This document shows positions 36,645 to 45,522 of a stretch of DNA of 64,000 nucleotides, one piece after another. The DNA is taken from positions 1-64,000 of the forward strand of contig DASZRW010000107.1 of NCBI GenBank assembly GCA_035549015.1, written 5' to 3'. The notes under the pieces were generated by a model. That model was not told the origin of the DNA, made no database searches, and saw only the letters and a program-made list of their open reading frames with translations. The position numbers and the translations under genes were made by a program. Each line of letters begins with the position of its first letter. Position 1 is the stretch's first letter. The DNA is from JAFDZV01 sp035549015. Lineage in GTDB: Bacteria; Bacteroidota; Ignavibacteria; OLB7.

Positions 36645-37019
36645 CTACGCATCGGGTTGTTCGTTGTACAGCGCCGCGATCCGCTCCTCCAGTCTGCGCC
36701 GGGACACCACACGCTGGCGCTGCGTTCCCTCGGCGATTACTCCGTTGCGATTGCTCGCAGTAATCCTGCAGACGATCGAACGGCCATCGCATTCGATAAC
36801 GCGGGCAGTGATCTCCACAATCCATCCCACCGGCGTTGGAGCAACATGCTCCAGTTCCACATGCGCACCAACGGCATCGTCGGCCGGTTCCAGGAACGGA
36901 AGGATGGCCTGGCGCGACGCATACTCCGCATGCTCGATCAGCGCGAACGTGGCATAGAGCGGATGGATGGTGCAGTCGAAGAAACGTGCGGTCATCTCCG
37001 CAGTCACGCGAAGCCGCAT
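36645..37019 (-). CDS. Hotdog-fold thioesterase, fluoroacetyl-CoA thioesterase (FlK)-like
   Basis: 124 residues of single-hotdog type. Thr24, Glu32 and His58 (YATFALIEHAE and LEHVAPTPVG) fall at the same spacings (+8 and +34) as the Thr42/Glu50/His76 triad of FlK from Streptomyces cattleya, as I remember that protein. The family hydrolyses short acyl-CoA thioesters. Fluoroacetate resistance itself is not implied, since FlK-like proteins are widespread. ATG at 37019 is used; an upstream TTG at 37061 would add 14 unconserved residues. It is divergent from bchI. Confidence 0.82.
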   Translation of the reverse strand: MRLRVTAEMTARFFDCTIHPLYATFALIEHAEYASRQAILPFLEPADDAVGAHVELEHVAPTPVGWIVEITARVIECDGRSIVCRITASNRNGVIAEGTQRQRVVSRRRLEERIAALYNEQPDA

Positions 37020-37144
37020 CGTAAACGCATGGTGTAACGGAATGGGTTGCACGGGGGGCAATCTACAAAACGTCGGCGCTCCCTTTCCTATCTTCGCGCT
37101 GGCTTAGCGGGCGCGCCATGCCGTGCATACAGACTCATCGACAT

Positions 37145-38176
37145 ATGACCAACGATTCGAACATTCCGATCTATCCGTTCGTCGCCATCGTGGGGCAGGA
37201 GGAGTTGAAGCGTGCGCTGACGCTGGCGGCAATCGAGCCGGCCATCGGCGGGGTGATGATCATGGGGCACCGCGGCACCGGCAAGTCCACAACGGTCCGC
37301 GCGCTCGCCGGCACGATGCCGCGCATCGCTGCCGTTGAAGGGTGCGCGTTCAACTGCGCTCCGGAGGCAACCGCCGGGCTGTGCGAACGATGCAGCGATG
37401 CAGGGAGGCCGTTGGCCGCAACGATCGAGGTCCCGATGGTGGATCTTCCACTCGGCGCCACGGAGGATCGCGTTGCCGGCACCATCGACATCGAACATGC
37501 GCTGATGCATGGCGCCAAGCGCTTCGAACCCGGACTGCTTGCGCGCGCAAACCGCGGCTTCCTCTATGTGGACGAAGTGAATCTGCTGGAAGATCATCTT
37601 GTGGATCTGCTTCTCGACGTTGCGGCGAGCGGCGTCAACGTGGTGGAGCGCGAGGGGATATCCGTTCGGCATCCGGCGCGGTTTGCACTGGTGGGAAGCG
37701 GCAACCCGGAGGAAGGGGAGCTTCGCCCTCAGTTGCTGGACCGCTTCGGCCTTCATGCGGCAATCGAAACGGAGCACGACATCGAACGGCGCGTGGAGAT
37801 CATCAAGCGGCGCATGGCGTTCGACGACAACGCCGCCGCGTTCATTCGCGACTGGCAGGGACCTACGGAGGAACTGCGCGAGCGCATCGGAGCGGCACAA
37901 CGGTGCGTCCGCGATGTCCGCATCAACGATGGATTCCTCTCGATGATCGCCGCGCTCTCCGCTGCGCTCGACATCGACGGGCACCGCGGCGAGCTGGTGA
38001 TGACGCGCGCCGCCCGGGCCAACGCCGCACTGGAGGGACGCGACGCCGTTACCGCCGTTGACGTGCGGCTGGTGGCGCCGATGGCGCTGCGGCACCGGCT
38101 GCGCAAGGATCCGCTGGAGATGGCCGACCCCGGAAGCCGCATCGCACAGGCCGTCGAGAAGATCGTGATGGAGTGA
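37145..38176 (+). CDS. bchI: Magnesium chelatase subunit I homologue (AAA+ ATPase)
   Basis: 343 residues. AAA+ features in order: YPFVAIVGQEELKRAL at the N-terminus, Walker A MGHRGTGKSTTV, the ChlI-type insert with VPMVDLPLGATEDRVAGTID, Walker B GFLYVDEVNLL, and the arginine-finger region EGELRPQLLDRFGLH. This is the full BchI/ChlI pattern. BchI and BchD form the ATPase ring that drives Mg insertion into protoporphyrin IX, or Co insertion with CobN-type subunits in organisms without chlorophyll. The gene precedes bchD by 42 bases. ATG at 37145 starts directly before the conserved region; ATG at 37118 is an alternative. Confidence 0.92.
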   Translation: MTNDSNIPIYPFVAIVGQEELKRALTLAAIEPAIGGVMIMGHRGTGKSTTVRALAGTMPRIAAVEGCAFNCAPEATAGLCERCSDAGRPLAATIEVPMVDLPLGATEDRVAGTIDIEHALMHGAKRFEPGLLARANRGFLYVDEVNLLEDHLVDLLLDVAASGVNVVEREGISVRHPARFALVGSGNPEEGELRPQLLDRFGLHAAIETEHDIERRVEIIKRRMAFDDNAAAFIRDWQGPTEELRERIGAAQRCVRDVRINDGFLSMIAALSAALDIDGHRGELVMTRAARANAALEGRDAVTAVDVRLVAPMALRHRLRKDPLEMADPGSRIAQAVEKIVME

Positions 38177-38218
38177 TGGCGGCGATCGTTGGATACCGAA
38201 CACCGTGAGCACCGGCGC

Positions 38219-40171
38219 GTGAGCACACCGGCACCATATTACTTCCCCCTTACCGCGTTCGTGGGCTACGCCATCGCGCGGCGTGCCCTGCTTTGCACGC
38301 TGGTTGATCCCGCACTCCGCGGCGTGCTCCTCTCCGGGCCGGTGGGTACGGGCAAGTCGGAGTTGATGCGAAGCTTCGGCGGATTCGTGCAGCAGCATGT
38401 GGATCCGGATGCACCGTTCGTACAGGTTCCGCCGGGCGTAACGGACGACCGGCTTCTCGGCGGGCTGGATCTGGATACGTCGCTCGCAACCGGCGAACGT
38501 CGCGAGCGGCGCGGACTTCTCGCCGAAGCGGACGGCGGGATGCTCTTCGTTGACGATCTCCCCCTGCTCGATGAGCATGCCATCGCCTCCATCGCCGGCG
38601 CGATGGAACTGGGCGTGGCGATCTGCGAGCGCGAGGGGCTGAGCGTGCGGCACCGGACGCGGTTCATTCTTCTTGCCACCGCCGTCCCCTCGGAGCGCGA
38701 GACTCCGTTCTGGCTGGCGGACAAGGTGGCGTTTCTCGTGATGCAGGAACGGCGCATCGATGCCGACCTCGCGCACATGATGATCACGCGGCGCGAACGC
38801 TACACGCACTCGCCGGCGATGCTGGTCCGCGAGTATCAGGAGCGCGAGGCGGCGCTCGCGGCCCGGGTGGCAACGGCGCGCATGCTCTACCCGTTCGTGG
38901 CGGCCGGTCCGGTTGTGCTGCGGCAGATCGCGGAGGCGTCGGTGCAGTTCAGCGTTGAAGGGAACCGGGCGGATATCCTTGCCACGAAGGCGGCACGGGC
39001 GCATGCGGCGCTGCGTGGGTCGCGGACGATCGAGGAGCGCGACATCACGTTCGCGATCGCAACGGTGCTTGCCCCTCGAAGCCAGGCAGTTGCAGCGGAC
39101 GCGGAGCGCGCCGCGCACGATCGCCCAACGCCCCCCACACCGCAGAACGAACAGATGGCACGGGAGGAGGGTGCGGGGGATGCTCCCGGCAACGAGAGTG
39201 AGGAGCAGGGCGAGCGCATGCAGGAGGAGCCGCAGGATGGGAGCGACGGGGGCGCCAGCGACGATCCTTCCGCCGACTCCGAACAGGTACAGGATCCGCT
39301 GGACTTCAACGGCGAGATGCCGGATGTGGAGCAGTTCATCGATGGCCCCCGGCGCTCCATGACATCGGGCAATCGCGGCGTACGCCTGCAATGGCAGCGC
39401 GGACGGCACATGCGATCGGTGCAGACCGATCCTTCGGGGAGGAGAATTGCAATCGGAGCAACGCTGCGCGCCGCGGCACCGCATCAACGAACGCGGCGGC
39501 GCGGCGGCGAGGAGCGCGTTCATGTGCGCTGGGAGGATATCCGTGTGAAGCGCTTCAGCGAGCGCGCCGGCACACTCTTCATCTTCTGTGTGGATGCGTC
39601 CGGCTCGATGGCGCGGAACCGGATGCGGGAGGCGAAGGGAACGGTAACGCAGTTGCTCCAGGAGGCATACGTCAATCGCGACTCGGTGGCGTTGATAGCG
39701 TTCCGCGGCGACGATGCGGAGCTGCTGCTGCCGCCGACACCCTCGGTGGAGCGTGCGAAACGTTCGCTGGATATTCTTCCAACCGGCGGAGGCACCCCGC
39801 TGGCTGCGGCACTGACGAAGGCGCTCGGTCTGGTTGCGGCGGCACGACGTTCCGGCTCGGAGCGGGCGCTGGTGATCATCCTTACCGACGGCCGCGCCAA
39901 TGTCCCGATGAGCGAGAACGCCGCCGGGATGATTCGCGAGATACGCCGGCAGCATGTGCAGCAGGAGATCGACCGCATCGCACTGGTCTATCGGCGTGAA
40001 GGAATCAGCTCTCTGGTTGTGGATACGCGGCAGACATACGGCGTGCAATCGGATGCCGTTCGGCTTGCGGAGAAAATTGGAGCACGATATTATTTCCTCC
40101 CCCGCGTCGACGCCCTTGGTCTGGCAGCCGTTGTGCGGGCAACCAATGCCGGCACATCTGCGGCGCGTTGA
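38219..40171 (+). CDS. bchD: Magnesium chelatase subunit D homologue (AAA+ and VWA domains)
   Basis: About 650 residues. The N-terminal AAA+ domain retains LSGPVGTGKSELM (Walker A) and GMLFVDDLPLLDEHAI (Walker B-like). A strongly acidic/Gln-rich linker at about 310-375 (EEGAGDAPGNESEEQGERMQ) separates it from the C-terminal von Willebrand A domain with MIDAS residues FCVDASGSMARNRM, TGGGTPLAAAL and ILTDGRAN. This is the BchD/ChlD layout. The start is uncertain: GTG at 38219 and TTG at 38189 are in frame and no ATG is near. Together with bchI it forms the ATPase pair of a chelatase, but the metal-binding large subunit (BchH or CobN) is not in the window. Confidence 0.9.
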   Translation: MSTPAPYYFPLTAFVGYAIARRALLCTLVDPALRGVLLSGPVGTGKSELMRSFGGFVQQHVDPDAPFVQVPPGVTDDRLLGGLDLDTSLATGERRERRGLLAEADGGMLFVDDLPLLDEHAIASIAGAMELGVAICEREGLSVRHRTRFILLATAVPSERETPFWLADKVAFLVMQERRIDADLAHMMITRRERYTHSPAMLVREYQEREAALAARVATARMLYPFVAAGPVVLRQIAEASVQFSVEGNRADILATKAARAHAALRGSRTIEERDITFAIATVLAPRSQAVAADAERAAHDRPTPPTPQNEQMAREEGAGDAPGNESEEQGERMQEEPQDGSDGGASDDPSADSEQVQDPLDFNGEMPDVEQFIDGPRRSMTSGNRGVRLQWQRGRHMRSVQTDPSGRRIAIGATLRAAAPHQRTRRRGGEERVHVRWEDIRVKRFSERAGTLFIFCVDASGSMARNRMREAKGTVTQLLQEAYVNRDSVALIAFRGDDAELLLPPTPSVERAKRSLDILPTGGGTPLAAALTKALGLVAAARRSGSERALVIILTDGRANVPMSENAAGMIREIRRQHVQQEIDRIALVYRREGISSLVVDTRQTYGVQSDAVRLAEKIGARYYFLPRVDALGLAAVVRATNAGTSAAR

Positions 40172-40311
40172 CGCCGCGTGGCACGGTAAATGCCCTCCCC
40201 GCGACCAACATTTTCCTGCATGATGATGCGTTACTGCCCGGTATCATGCAACATCACATGTTGAGACATCTTCAAATCCGCATGATATCGGCTCTTTTGT
40301 TCCCTCTCGAT

Positions 40312-40338
40312 AAAAAAATCGTGATGCAGTCTTGCATC
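40312..40338 (-). terminator. Candidate intrinsic terminator on the minus strand
   Basis: The stem GATGCA (40323-40328) with TGCATC (40333-40338) has a four-base loop and on the minus strand is followed after ACGA by a run of seven T (40318 to 40312). No annotated minus-strand gene lies to its right before ispG, so it implies an unannotated leftward transcript, if it is used. The stem is short. Confidence 0.5.
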
Positions 40339-40569
40339 GCCCTCGGTGATACCTTAAGTTTGTATGTGCGTTTGCGCGTAAGCAGCTCTACAGCGCATGC
40401 ACGTTGACATAGAAAGTTGGTACCTCTTCGCTGCGTAATACAGCGTGAGATATATCAGGAAAGCCTCTCTATGATGATCTTGCACGCATGGGGACAGTGT
40501 AAGGTTGTCAGGACTTCTCTCTCATATATACTCCTTTCGTTGTGGTGGTGAAACAAAAGAGGTAGGGGA

Positions 40570-40612
40570 ATGCCCCTTGACGTGTGGTGACGTCAAGGGG
40601 CATCTCATTTTA
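40570..40612 (+). terminator. Strong intrinsic terminator upstream of nth
   Basis: A perfect 14-bp inverted repeat, ATGCCCCTTGACGT (40570-40583) with ACGTCAAGGGGCAT (40590-40603), has a six-base loop GTGGTG and is followed by CTCATTTTAT. It would stop rightward transcripts from bchID or from within the AT-rich island about 50 bases before the nth start. Confidence 0.85.
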
Positions 40613-40661
40613 TGGAGCCCGATCTCCCTCTCCCGATCTTGAACGGCAGGAATACACGCCG

Positions 40662-41498
40662 ATGGCTTCAACGACACCCGCCCCATCCCCGGACGACTTC
40701 CAGGAGCGCAAGCGCCACACCGCAACGATCGCACGCCTGCTCCGTTCCTTCATTCGCGTGAAGTATGCCGTCGAAACCGATGCCAGCTTCATGGAAACGC
40801 TTGTCGCCACGATCCTCTCGCAGAACACCTCGGACATCAACAGCGCCCGCGCGTATCATGCCCTGCGCGAACACTATCCAACCTGGGACGACGTCGCCAG
40901 GGCCGAACCCCATGCACTGGCAGAGGTTATCAGAAGAGGGGGGCTTGCCGATCAGAAGGCTCGCACGATTCTCGATGTCCTGCACGTCATACACGCGCGC
41001 CATTCCAGCTACGATCCCGATCATCTGGAAGGAACCTCGGACGACGAACTGCTCGCGGAGCTGACCTCGTTGAAGGGTGTTGGGCTGAAGACCGCGGCAT
41101 GCGTGCTGATGTTCTCATTGCATCGCGATATCTGCGCCGTGGATACACACATCCATCGGGTGGTGAATCGCCTGGGTCTGGTTCACACTTCGAACGCCGA
41201 CAAGACCTTCCATGCGCTGCGCCCGCTGATCCCGAAGGGAAAGGGACGGCAGTTCCATGTGGATACGATTCTCTTCGGACGCCGTATCTGCAAGGCGCAG
41301 CGTCCGCACTGCTTCGAATGTCCGCTGTACGATGAATGCGCCTGGCCCGAGAAGGAGGCCCATGCCGAGGCCGCGAAGCGAGGCCCCGCGCCGGCCAGCG
41401 GCGACCTACTTCTTACCGACATGTTTCCCGAACGGAAGCGGCCGGCCGCCAAACGCAGGAATGCCGCGGCGGCAGCAAAACAAACACGCGACGATTGA
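40662..41498 (+). CDS. nth: Endonuclease III family DNA glycosylase/AP lyase
   Basis: 278 residues from ATG at 40662. The catalytic helix-hairpin-helix region is SLKGVGLKTAACVLMF with the active Lys, followed by DICAVDTHIHRVVNRLG with the catalytic Asp. The four-Cys iron-sulphur loop has the exact C-x6-C-x2-C-x5-C spacing (CKAQRPHCFECPLYDEC). It removes oxidised pyrimidines in base-excision repair. The protein has an extra basic C-terminal tail of about 45 residues (ERKRPAAKRRNAAAAAKQ), longer than in E. coli Nth. Its stop is only 2 bases before bshC. Confidence 0.93.
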   Translation: MASTTPAPSPDDFQERKRHTATIARLLRSFIRVKYAVETDASFMETLVATILSQNTSDINSARAYHALREHYPTWDDVARAEPHALAEVIRRGGLADQKARTILDVLHVIHARHSSYDPDHLEGTSDDELLAELTSLKGVGLKTAACVLMFSLHRDICAVDTHIHRVVNRLGLVHTSNADKTFHALRPLIPKGKGRQFHVDTILFGRRICKAQRPHCFECPLYDECAWPEKEAHAEAAKRGPAPASGDLLLTDMFPERKRPAAKRRNAAAAAKQTRDD

Positions 41499-41500
41499 CC

Positions 41501-43156
41501 ATGGAACAACCCTCAGCAGCGGTGGCACCGCCGCAGACGCCGGCATACCGCACTCTTCCATTGGCAGACATCCCCGGCTATCCTCCCTTCCTTTCAACCG
41601 GCTCCGGCAACGACATCGTGCTCCTCACGAACGGACTTGCGTCGCTGAAGCATCTCCGGCCGCTCGAGCGGTTCACGCCGGAGCATCGCGCGGCGCTGGC
41701 CGATGCGATCGCGTTCGATCTCGAACGATGGAACGCACCGCATGCCGCAACGGAAGCTGCGGCCGCACTGCGTTCCTCCGAAACATATGCCGTCGTAACC
41801 GGGCAGCAGGCCGGACTGGCCGGGGGGCCACTCTATACGCTCTACAAGGCGATTGGAGCCATACGGGCAGCCGAGGATCTCGCACGGCTTCATCCGGAGC
41901 ACCGCTTCGTTCCGGTGTTCTGGATCGAGGCGGATGACCATGACTTCGAGGAAGTCCGCATGCTGACGCTGCTGGATCGCAGCGGAACCCCCGTGACCGT
42001 CGCCTACGACGATGGCGACAGACGGCCGCTTCACGTTGGCGACCGGCACATCAACGCTGCGGGGATCGCCTCCCTCCTCGAAGAGGTACGTGCGGCTCTG
42101 CCGGCAACCGAGTTCGGCGATGAGGCGATGGCGATACTGCAGCATGCATATGAGGCGGCCGGCGATGCAACGCTTGCCGACGGGTTCGCGCGCGCACTGT
42201 ACGCGGTTCTCGGCGAGACACCATTGGTGCTTCTCTCCTCGCGCAACCCGGGATTGAAGCGCCTTGCAGCCGATGTCTTTGCACGCGAGCTGGGCAATCC
42301 CGCCCTGCTGTTCGATGCGCTCACGGCCCGCACGTCCGCCCTCGCAGCGGAAGGGCTCCCCACGCCGATCGAGCCGAAGCCCGGAGCGCTCTTCATCACG
42401 CACAACGGGGAGCGCCGGGGACTGGATTACGACGGCAACGGTTATACGATCCGCGGCACCGGCGAGCGGATGACAACGGCCCAGGCAGCGGAGCTTGCCG
42501 CTGCGCACCCGGAACGTTTTTCGCCGAAGGTGGCGCTGCGACCGATCGTGCAGGATGCAATCCTTCCAACGGCGGTCTACCTTGGCGGGCCGAGCGAGGT
42601 GGCATATCTGCGCCAGCTCCGCGATGCCTACGCCGCACTCGGCATCGAGCCACCGGCCACCGGGCCGCGTCCGTTCGTACTGATCACCGATCCCAAATCA
42701 CGCCGCGCGCTGGATTCGGCGAAGCTGGAGCTCACCGCCCTGCTTGCACCGGACTTCGATGCGGCCGCTCTGCTTGTCGACAAGGAGATGGAGACCCGCC
42801 TGGAGCAGGCGCACGCGCGCGCGCTGGAGAAGGTGGAGGAGGCGCGGCGGGAACTGGAGGAGATCGTGGGAGCGATCGATCCCACACTGGAGAAGTCATT
42901 GGGCGCTGCGGCCGTGGGGGCAACGAAGTCCTTCGACGATCTTGCGAAGCGTACCGGCTCCGCGCTGCGGAAGAAACAGAGCACGGAGATCGAACGGCTC
43001 AATGCGGCGCGCGCCTTCCTGATGCCGCGCGGCGAACTGCAGGAGCGGTCGCTCAACGCGCTCACACTCATTGCACGCTTCGGCGCGGAGCGATGCCGCC
43101 TGGCGTTGAACACGATTACGATGGATATGGGTGTGATCCAGGTGGTGGATATGTAG
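41501..43156 (+). CDS. bshC: Bacillithiol biosynthesis cysteine-adding enzyme
   Basis: 551 residues, typical for BshC. The signature blocks are AVVTGQQAGLAGGPLYTLYKAI, VPVFWIEADDHDFEEV and, near the middle, RPIVQDAILPTAVYLGGPSEVAYL. A coiled-coil segment lies at about 425-510 (EQAHARALEKVEEARRELEE). The enzyme adds cysteine to GlcN-malate to complete bacillithiol, a low-molecular-weight thiol that replaces glutathione. bshA and bshB are not in the window. It follows nth by 2 bases and is probably cotranscribed with it. Confidence 0.93.
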   Translation: MEQPSAAVAPPQTPAYRTLPLADIPGYPPFLSTGSGNDIVLLTNGLASLKHLRPLERFTPEHRAALADAIAFDLERWNAPHAATEAAAALRSSETYAVVTGQQAGLAGGPLYTLYKAIGAIRAAEDLARLHPEHRFVPVFWIEADDHDFEEVRMLTLLDRSGTPVTVAYDDGDRRPLHVGDRHINAAGIASLLEEVRAALPATEFGDEAMAILQHAYEAAGDATLADGFARALYAVLGETPLVLLSSRNPGLKRLAADVFARELGNPALLFDALTARTSALAAEGLPTPIEPKPGALFITHNGERRGLDYDGNGYTIRGTGERMTTAQAAELAAAHPERFSPKVALRPIVQDAILPTAVYLGGPSEVAYLRQLRDAYAALGIEPPATGPRPFVLITDPKSRRALDSAKLELTALLAPDFDAAALLVDKEMETRLEQAHARALEKVEEARRELEEIVGAIDPTLEKSLGAAAVGATKSFDDLAKRTGSALRKKQSTEIERLNAARAFLMPRGELQERSLNALTLIARFGAERCRLALNTITMDMGVIQVVDM

Positions 43157-43211
43157 CGTTGCCGGAAGTCCCTGCGCGGGCAACACCGGGAGAGCGCATC
43201 TTCTGCAGCAG

Positions 43212-43289
43212 GGTCGGCAGCAGGGAACTGCCGACCGACCCGAGGGCGATTACAACCGGGAGGGAGTCGCGATGCTTCGGCGCATCGCG
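43212..43289. terminator. Hairpins between convergent bshC and ispG
   Basis: Two perfect inverted repeats lie in the 148-base convergent gap: GGTCGGCAG/CTGCCGACC (43212-43220 with 43228-43236) and CGCGATGC/GCATCGCG (43268-43275 with 43282-43289). The first is placed to end bshC transcripts and the second to end ispG transcripts. Neither has a clear T-run. Confidence 0.55.
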
Positions 43290-43304
43290 CTGCTCCGCCC
43301 GCCA

Positions 43305-44444
43305 TCACTCCGGCTGAAACTTCTCCACTTCCTCCAGCACGGCGGAAACGATCTCATCCTCGCGAATGCGACGCACCACTTCTCCCTTGCGATAGAGAAT
43401 CCCCACCCCCTTGCCGGCGGCGATGCCGATATCCGCCTCGGAGGCCTCGCCGGGACCGTTGACCACGCAGCCGAGCAGCGCGATCTTCACCGGCTTCTTC
43501 ACACCGTGAAGAGCCTCCTCCAGTTCCTTCGTCACCTTGAAGAGGTCGATCTCCAGGCGGCCGCATGTGGGGCAGGCAATGATCTCCACCGCACGTGATG
43601 CAAGGCCGAGCGAACGGAGGATCTCCTTGCCCACCTCCACCTCACGCTCCGGCTGATCGGTCAACGAGACACGGATCGTGTCGCCGATCCCTTCGGCGAG
43701 GAGCGTACCGATTCCCACGGCGGACTTGATGGTGCCGACGCGAGCGGTCCCTGCCTCGGTAACGCCTAGGTGGAGCGGATAATCCGTGCGCTCCGCGATG
43801 AGGCGGTACGCCTCGATCATCAGGCGTACATCCGTGGACTTCACGGAGATGATCAGATCGCTGAAGCCGACATCCTCCGCGATCCCGGCATGCCGCATCG
43901 CGGACTCGAAGAGCGCCTCCGCCGTTGGATAGCCATGCTTCTCGAGAATGTCCTCCTCCAGCGAACCGGAGTTCACGCCGATGCGGATCGGTATCCCGCG
44001 ATCCCTGGCGGCGGCCAGCACCTGATGAATGCGTTCCTGCCTGCCGATGTTCCCGGGATTGATACGGACCTTCGCAACGCCTGCCTCGATCGCCTTGAGT
44101 GCGAAGATGTGGTTGAAGTGAATGTCCGCAACGATCGGCACGTTCGATCCGCGCACGATCTCACCGATGGCCTCCGCCGCCTCCTTGTCGTTGACGGTAA
44201 CGCGGACGATGTCCACACCGGCCTCCTCGCAGCGGGCGATCTGCGCAATCGTTCCCTGCGCGTCGGCCGTCTTCGTCTTGGTCATCGTCTGAACCGAGAT
44301 CGGAGCGCCGCCGCCAACCGGAATCGATCCGATCATGACGCGCCGCGTTGCACGCCTGCGGTATGGCGCCGTTGCGATCGGTTGTTCCTGATGCGCGGCG
44401 CCGTTCTGTCCGAGAATGGGAATGTCCACGGAGTTGGTCTTCAT
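43305..44444 (-). CDS. ispG: (E)-4-hydroxy-3-methylbut-2-enyl-diphosphate synthase
   Basis: 379 residues. The N-terminal TIM-barrel has RRVMIGSIPVGGGAPISVQTM and VTVNDKEAAEAI, while the C-terminal [4Fe-4S] domain carries the ligands in EIIACPTCGR and LLGCVVNGPGEA. IspG reduces MEcPP to HMBPP in the non-mevalonate isoprenoid pathway. It has the short form without the middle A* domain that many Bacteroidota IspG proteins possess. ATG at 44444 is used; the frame extends to 44486 without support. It is convergent with bshC. Confidence 0.95.
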   Translation of the reverse strand: MKTNSVDIPILGQNGAAHQEQPIATAPYRRRATRRVMIGSIPVGGGAPISVQTMTKTKTADAQGTIAQIARCEEAGVDIVRVTVNDKEAAEAIGEIVRGSNVPIVADIHFNHIFALKAIEAGVAKVRINPGNIGRQERIHQVLAAARDRGIPIRIGVNSGSLEEDILEKHGYPTAEALFESAMRHAGIAEDVGFSDLIISVKSTDVRLMIEAYRLIAERTDYPLHLGVTEAGTARVGTIKSAVGIGTLLAEGIGDTIRVSLTDQPEREVEVGKEILRSLGLASRAVEIIACPTCGRLEIDLFKVTKELEEALHGVKKPVKIALLGCVVNGPGEASEADIGIAAGKGVGILYRKGEVVRRIREDEIVSAVLEEVEKFQPE

Positions 44445-44607
44445 CAATCGGTTCCGATGATCTGTTCCGGAAAATCTTCGCCGCAATATACGCGGCCCCG
44501 CTCCCTCCGGCAGCGCACTCAGGTGCGCACCGGCAATTGCGGGGAGTGGAGCCGAGGGCCGGCCCCCTGCAACCCGGGCGCCATCGGCCGTTCCGCATCC
44601 GGCCTCG

Positions 44608-45522
44608 CTACTTCAATCTCTTGCTCGCCTCGACCAGCATCGCCTTCTCGTCATCGGTAAGGCTGTTGTATCCGTCACGGCTTGCCTTGTCCAGCAGTGC
44701 ATCGATCAATTCCTGATCGTCGCCGAACTCCAGCAGCGGAAGGGTTCTGCGCTTCGGTACAACCGGCTCCGCTTCGCGATGGCGTACATCCATCACCTTC
44801 AGATCCACGATACGCGGAGGGGATATCGGCGGCGGTTGAACCGTGCCGACACCGGGAACGCTGGGCACCATGGCCTTGGCCGCACGCTGGCGCGCAATCA
44901 GGAGAAGGATTACTCCGACAATCACGCCGCCAACATGTGCGAAATGGGCGATACCGTCGTTGGTGCCGGTTACGCCCAGGAAGAGATCGATCCCGAGCAT
45001 GAGCAGCGCGGCATAGCGTGCAGGCATCGGCGGGAACGGGAAGATGATCACGATGCGGCGCGGAAGCAGCAGGCCGAAGGCGGCGATCACTCCCATCACG
45101 GCGCCCGAAGCACCCACCGTGGGAGCAGGGCTGTGAATCAGGTATGTCACCAGCGAGTGGAACAGGCCGGCCCCGATGCCGCACAGCATGTAGTAGGTAA
45201 GAAAACGGCGCCAGCCCCACATGTTGGCGATCTCCACACCGAACATCCAGAGCGCCAGCATGTTGAAGAAGACGTGCGCAACACTCGCATGAAGGAACAT
45301 CGAGGTGACGTACTGCCATGGTGCGAAGCCGTTGCTGTTCACCGGCCACAACGCACCATAGTAGAAGAACAGTCCGTTCAATGGCTCGGGCGCCGAGCCG
45401 GGTGGTGTCCACGTGAACAGCCCCGCTACGAAGAGAAGGATATTCGTCGCGATCAACCACCTGAGGACAGGCGGAAACATCGTGAACGGAGCACTGCGAA
45501 TATGTTGTCCATCAGGCGGCAT
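44608..45522 (-). CDS. Rhomboid family intramembrane serine protease with C-terminal extension
   Basis: 304 residues with about six membrane helices. The catalytic Ser is in TVGASGAVMG and the catalytic His in IAHFAHVGGVIVG; SMFLHASVAHVFFNMLALWMFG is the family's first conserved block. A C-terminal cytosolic tail of about 90 residues ends with LLDKASRDGYNSLTDDEKAML, the short helical domain found on many Bacteroidota rhomboids. ATG at 45522 has AGGA 8 bases upstream; ATG at 45480 (MFPPVLRW) is an alternative. Substrates are unknown. The second rhomboid in this window (59326-59991) lacks the tail. Confidence 0.93.
   Translation of the reverse strand: MPPDGQHIRSAPFTMFPPVLRWLIATNILLFVAGLFTWTPPGSAPEPLNGLFFYYGALWPVNSNGFAPWQYVTSMFLHASVAHVFFNMLALWMFGVEIANMWGWRRFLTYYMLCGIGAGLFHSLVTYLIHSPAPTVGASGAVMGVIAAFGLLLPRRIVIIFPFPPMPARYAALLMLGIDLFLGVTGTNDGIAHFAHVGGVIVGVILLLIARQRAAKAMVPSVPGVGTVQPPPISPPRIVDLKVMDVRHREAEPVVPKRRTLPLLEFGDDQELIDALLDKASRDGYNSLTDDEKAMLVEASKRLK

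Larger units (their letters stand above)
40172..40661. other. AT-rich intergenic island with outward-facing terminators; candidate non-coding RNA locus
   Basis: About 490 bases without a supported protein gene. It is clearly AT-richer than its surroundings: 40261-40320 has 23 G/C in 60. A terminator-like hairpin with T7 faces left at its left part (40312-40338, minus strand) and a strong hairpin with a T-rich tail faces right at its right end (40570-40612, plus strand). On the minus strand AAAGGAG lies 5 bases before an ATG near 40526 that opens a frame of only five codons. These signs would fit one or two short RNAs, for example overlapping antisense transcripts, but no known RNA family is recognised. 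Confidence 0.45.

Noticed and set aside
37088..40048. Minus-strand frame of nearly 1000 codons opposite bchI and bchD
   Set aside because: The plus strand encodes clear AAA+ and VWA motifs. The minus-strand product has no motif and is His/Arg-rich, as expected for a shadow frame.
40168..40407. Short plus-strand frame of about 79 codons after bchD
   Set aside because: It starts on a non-ATG codon next to the bchD stop, crosses an AT-rich region and a T-run hairpin, and has no recognisable features.
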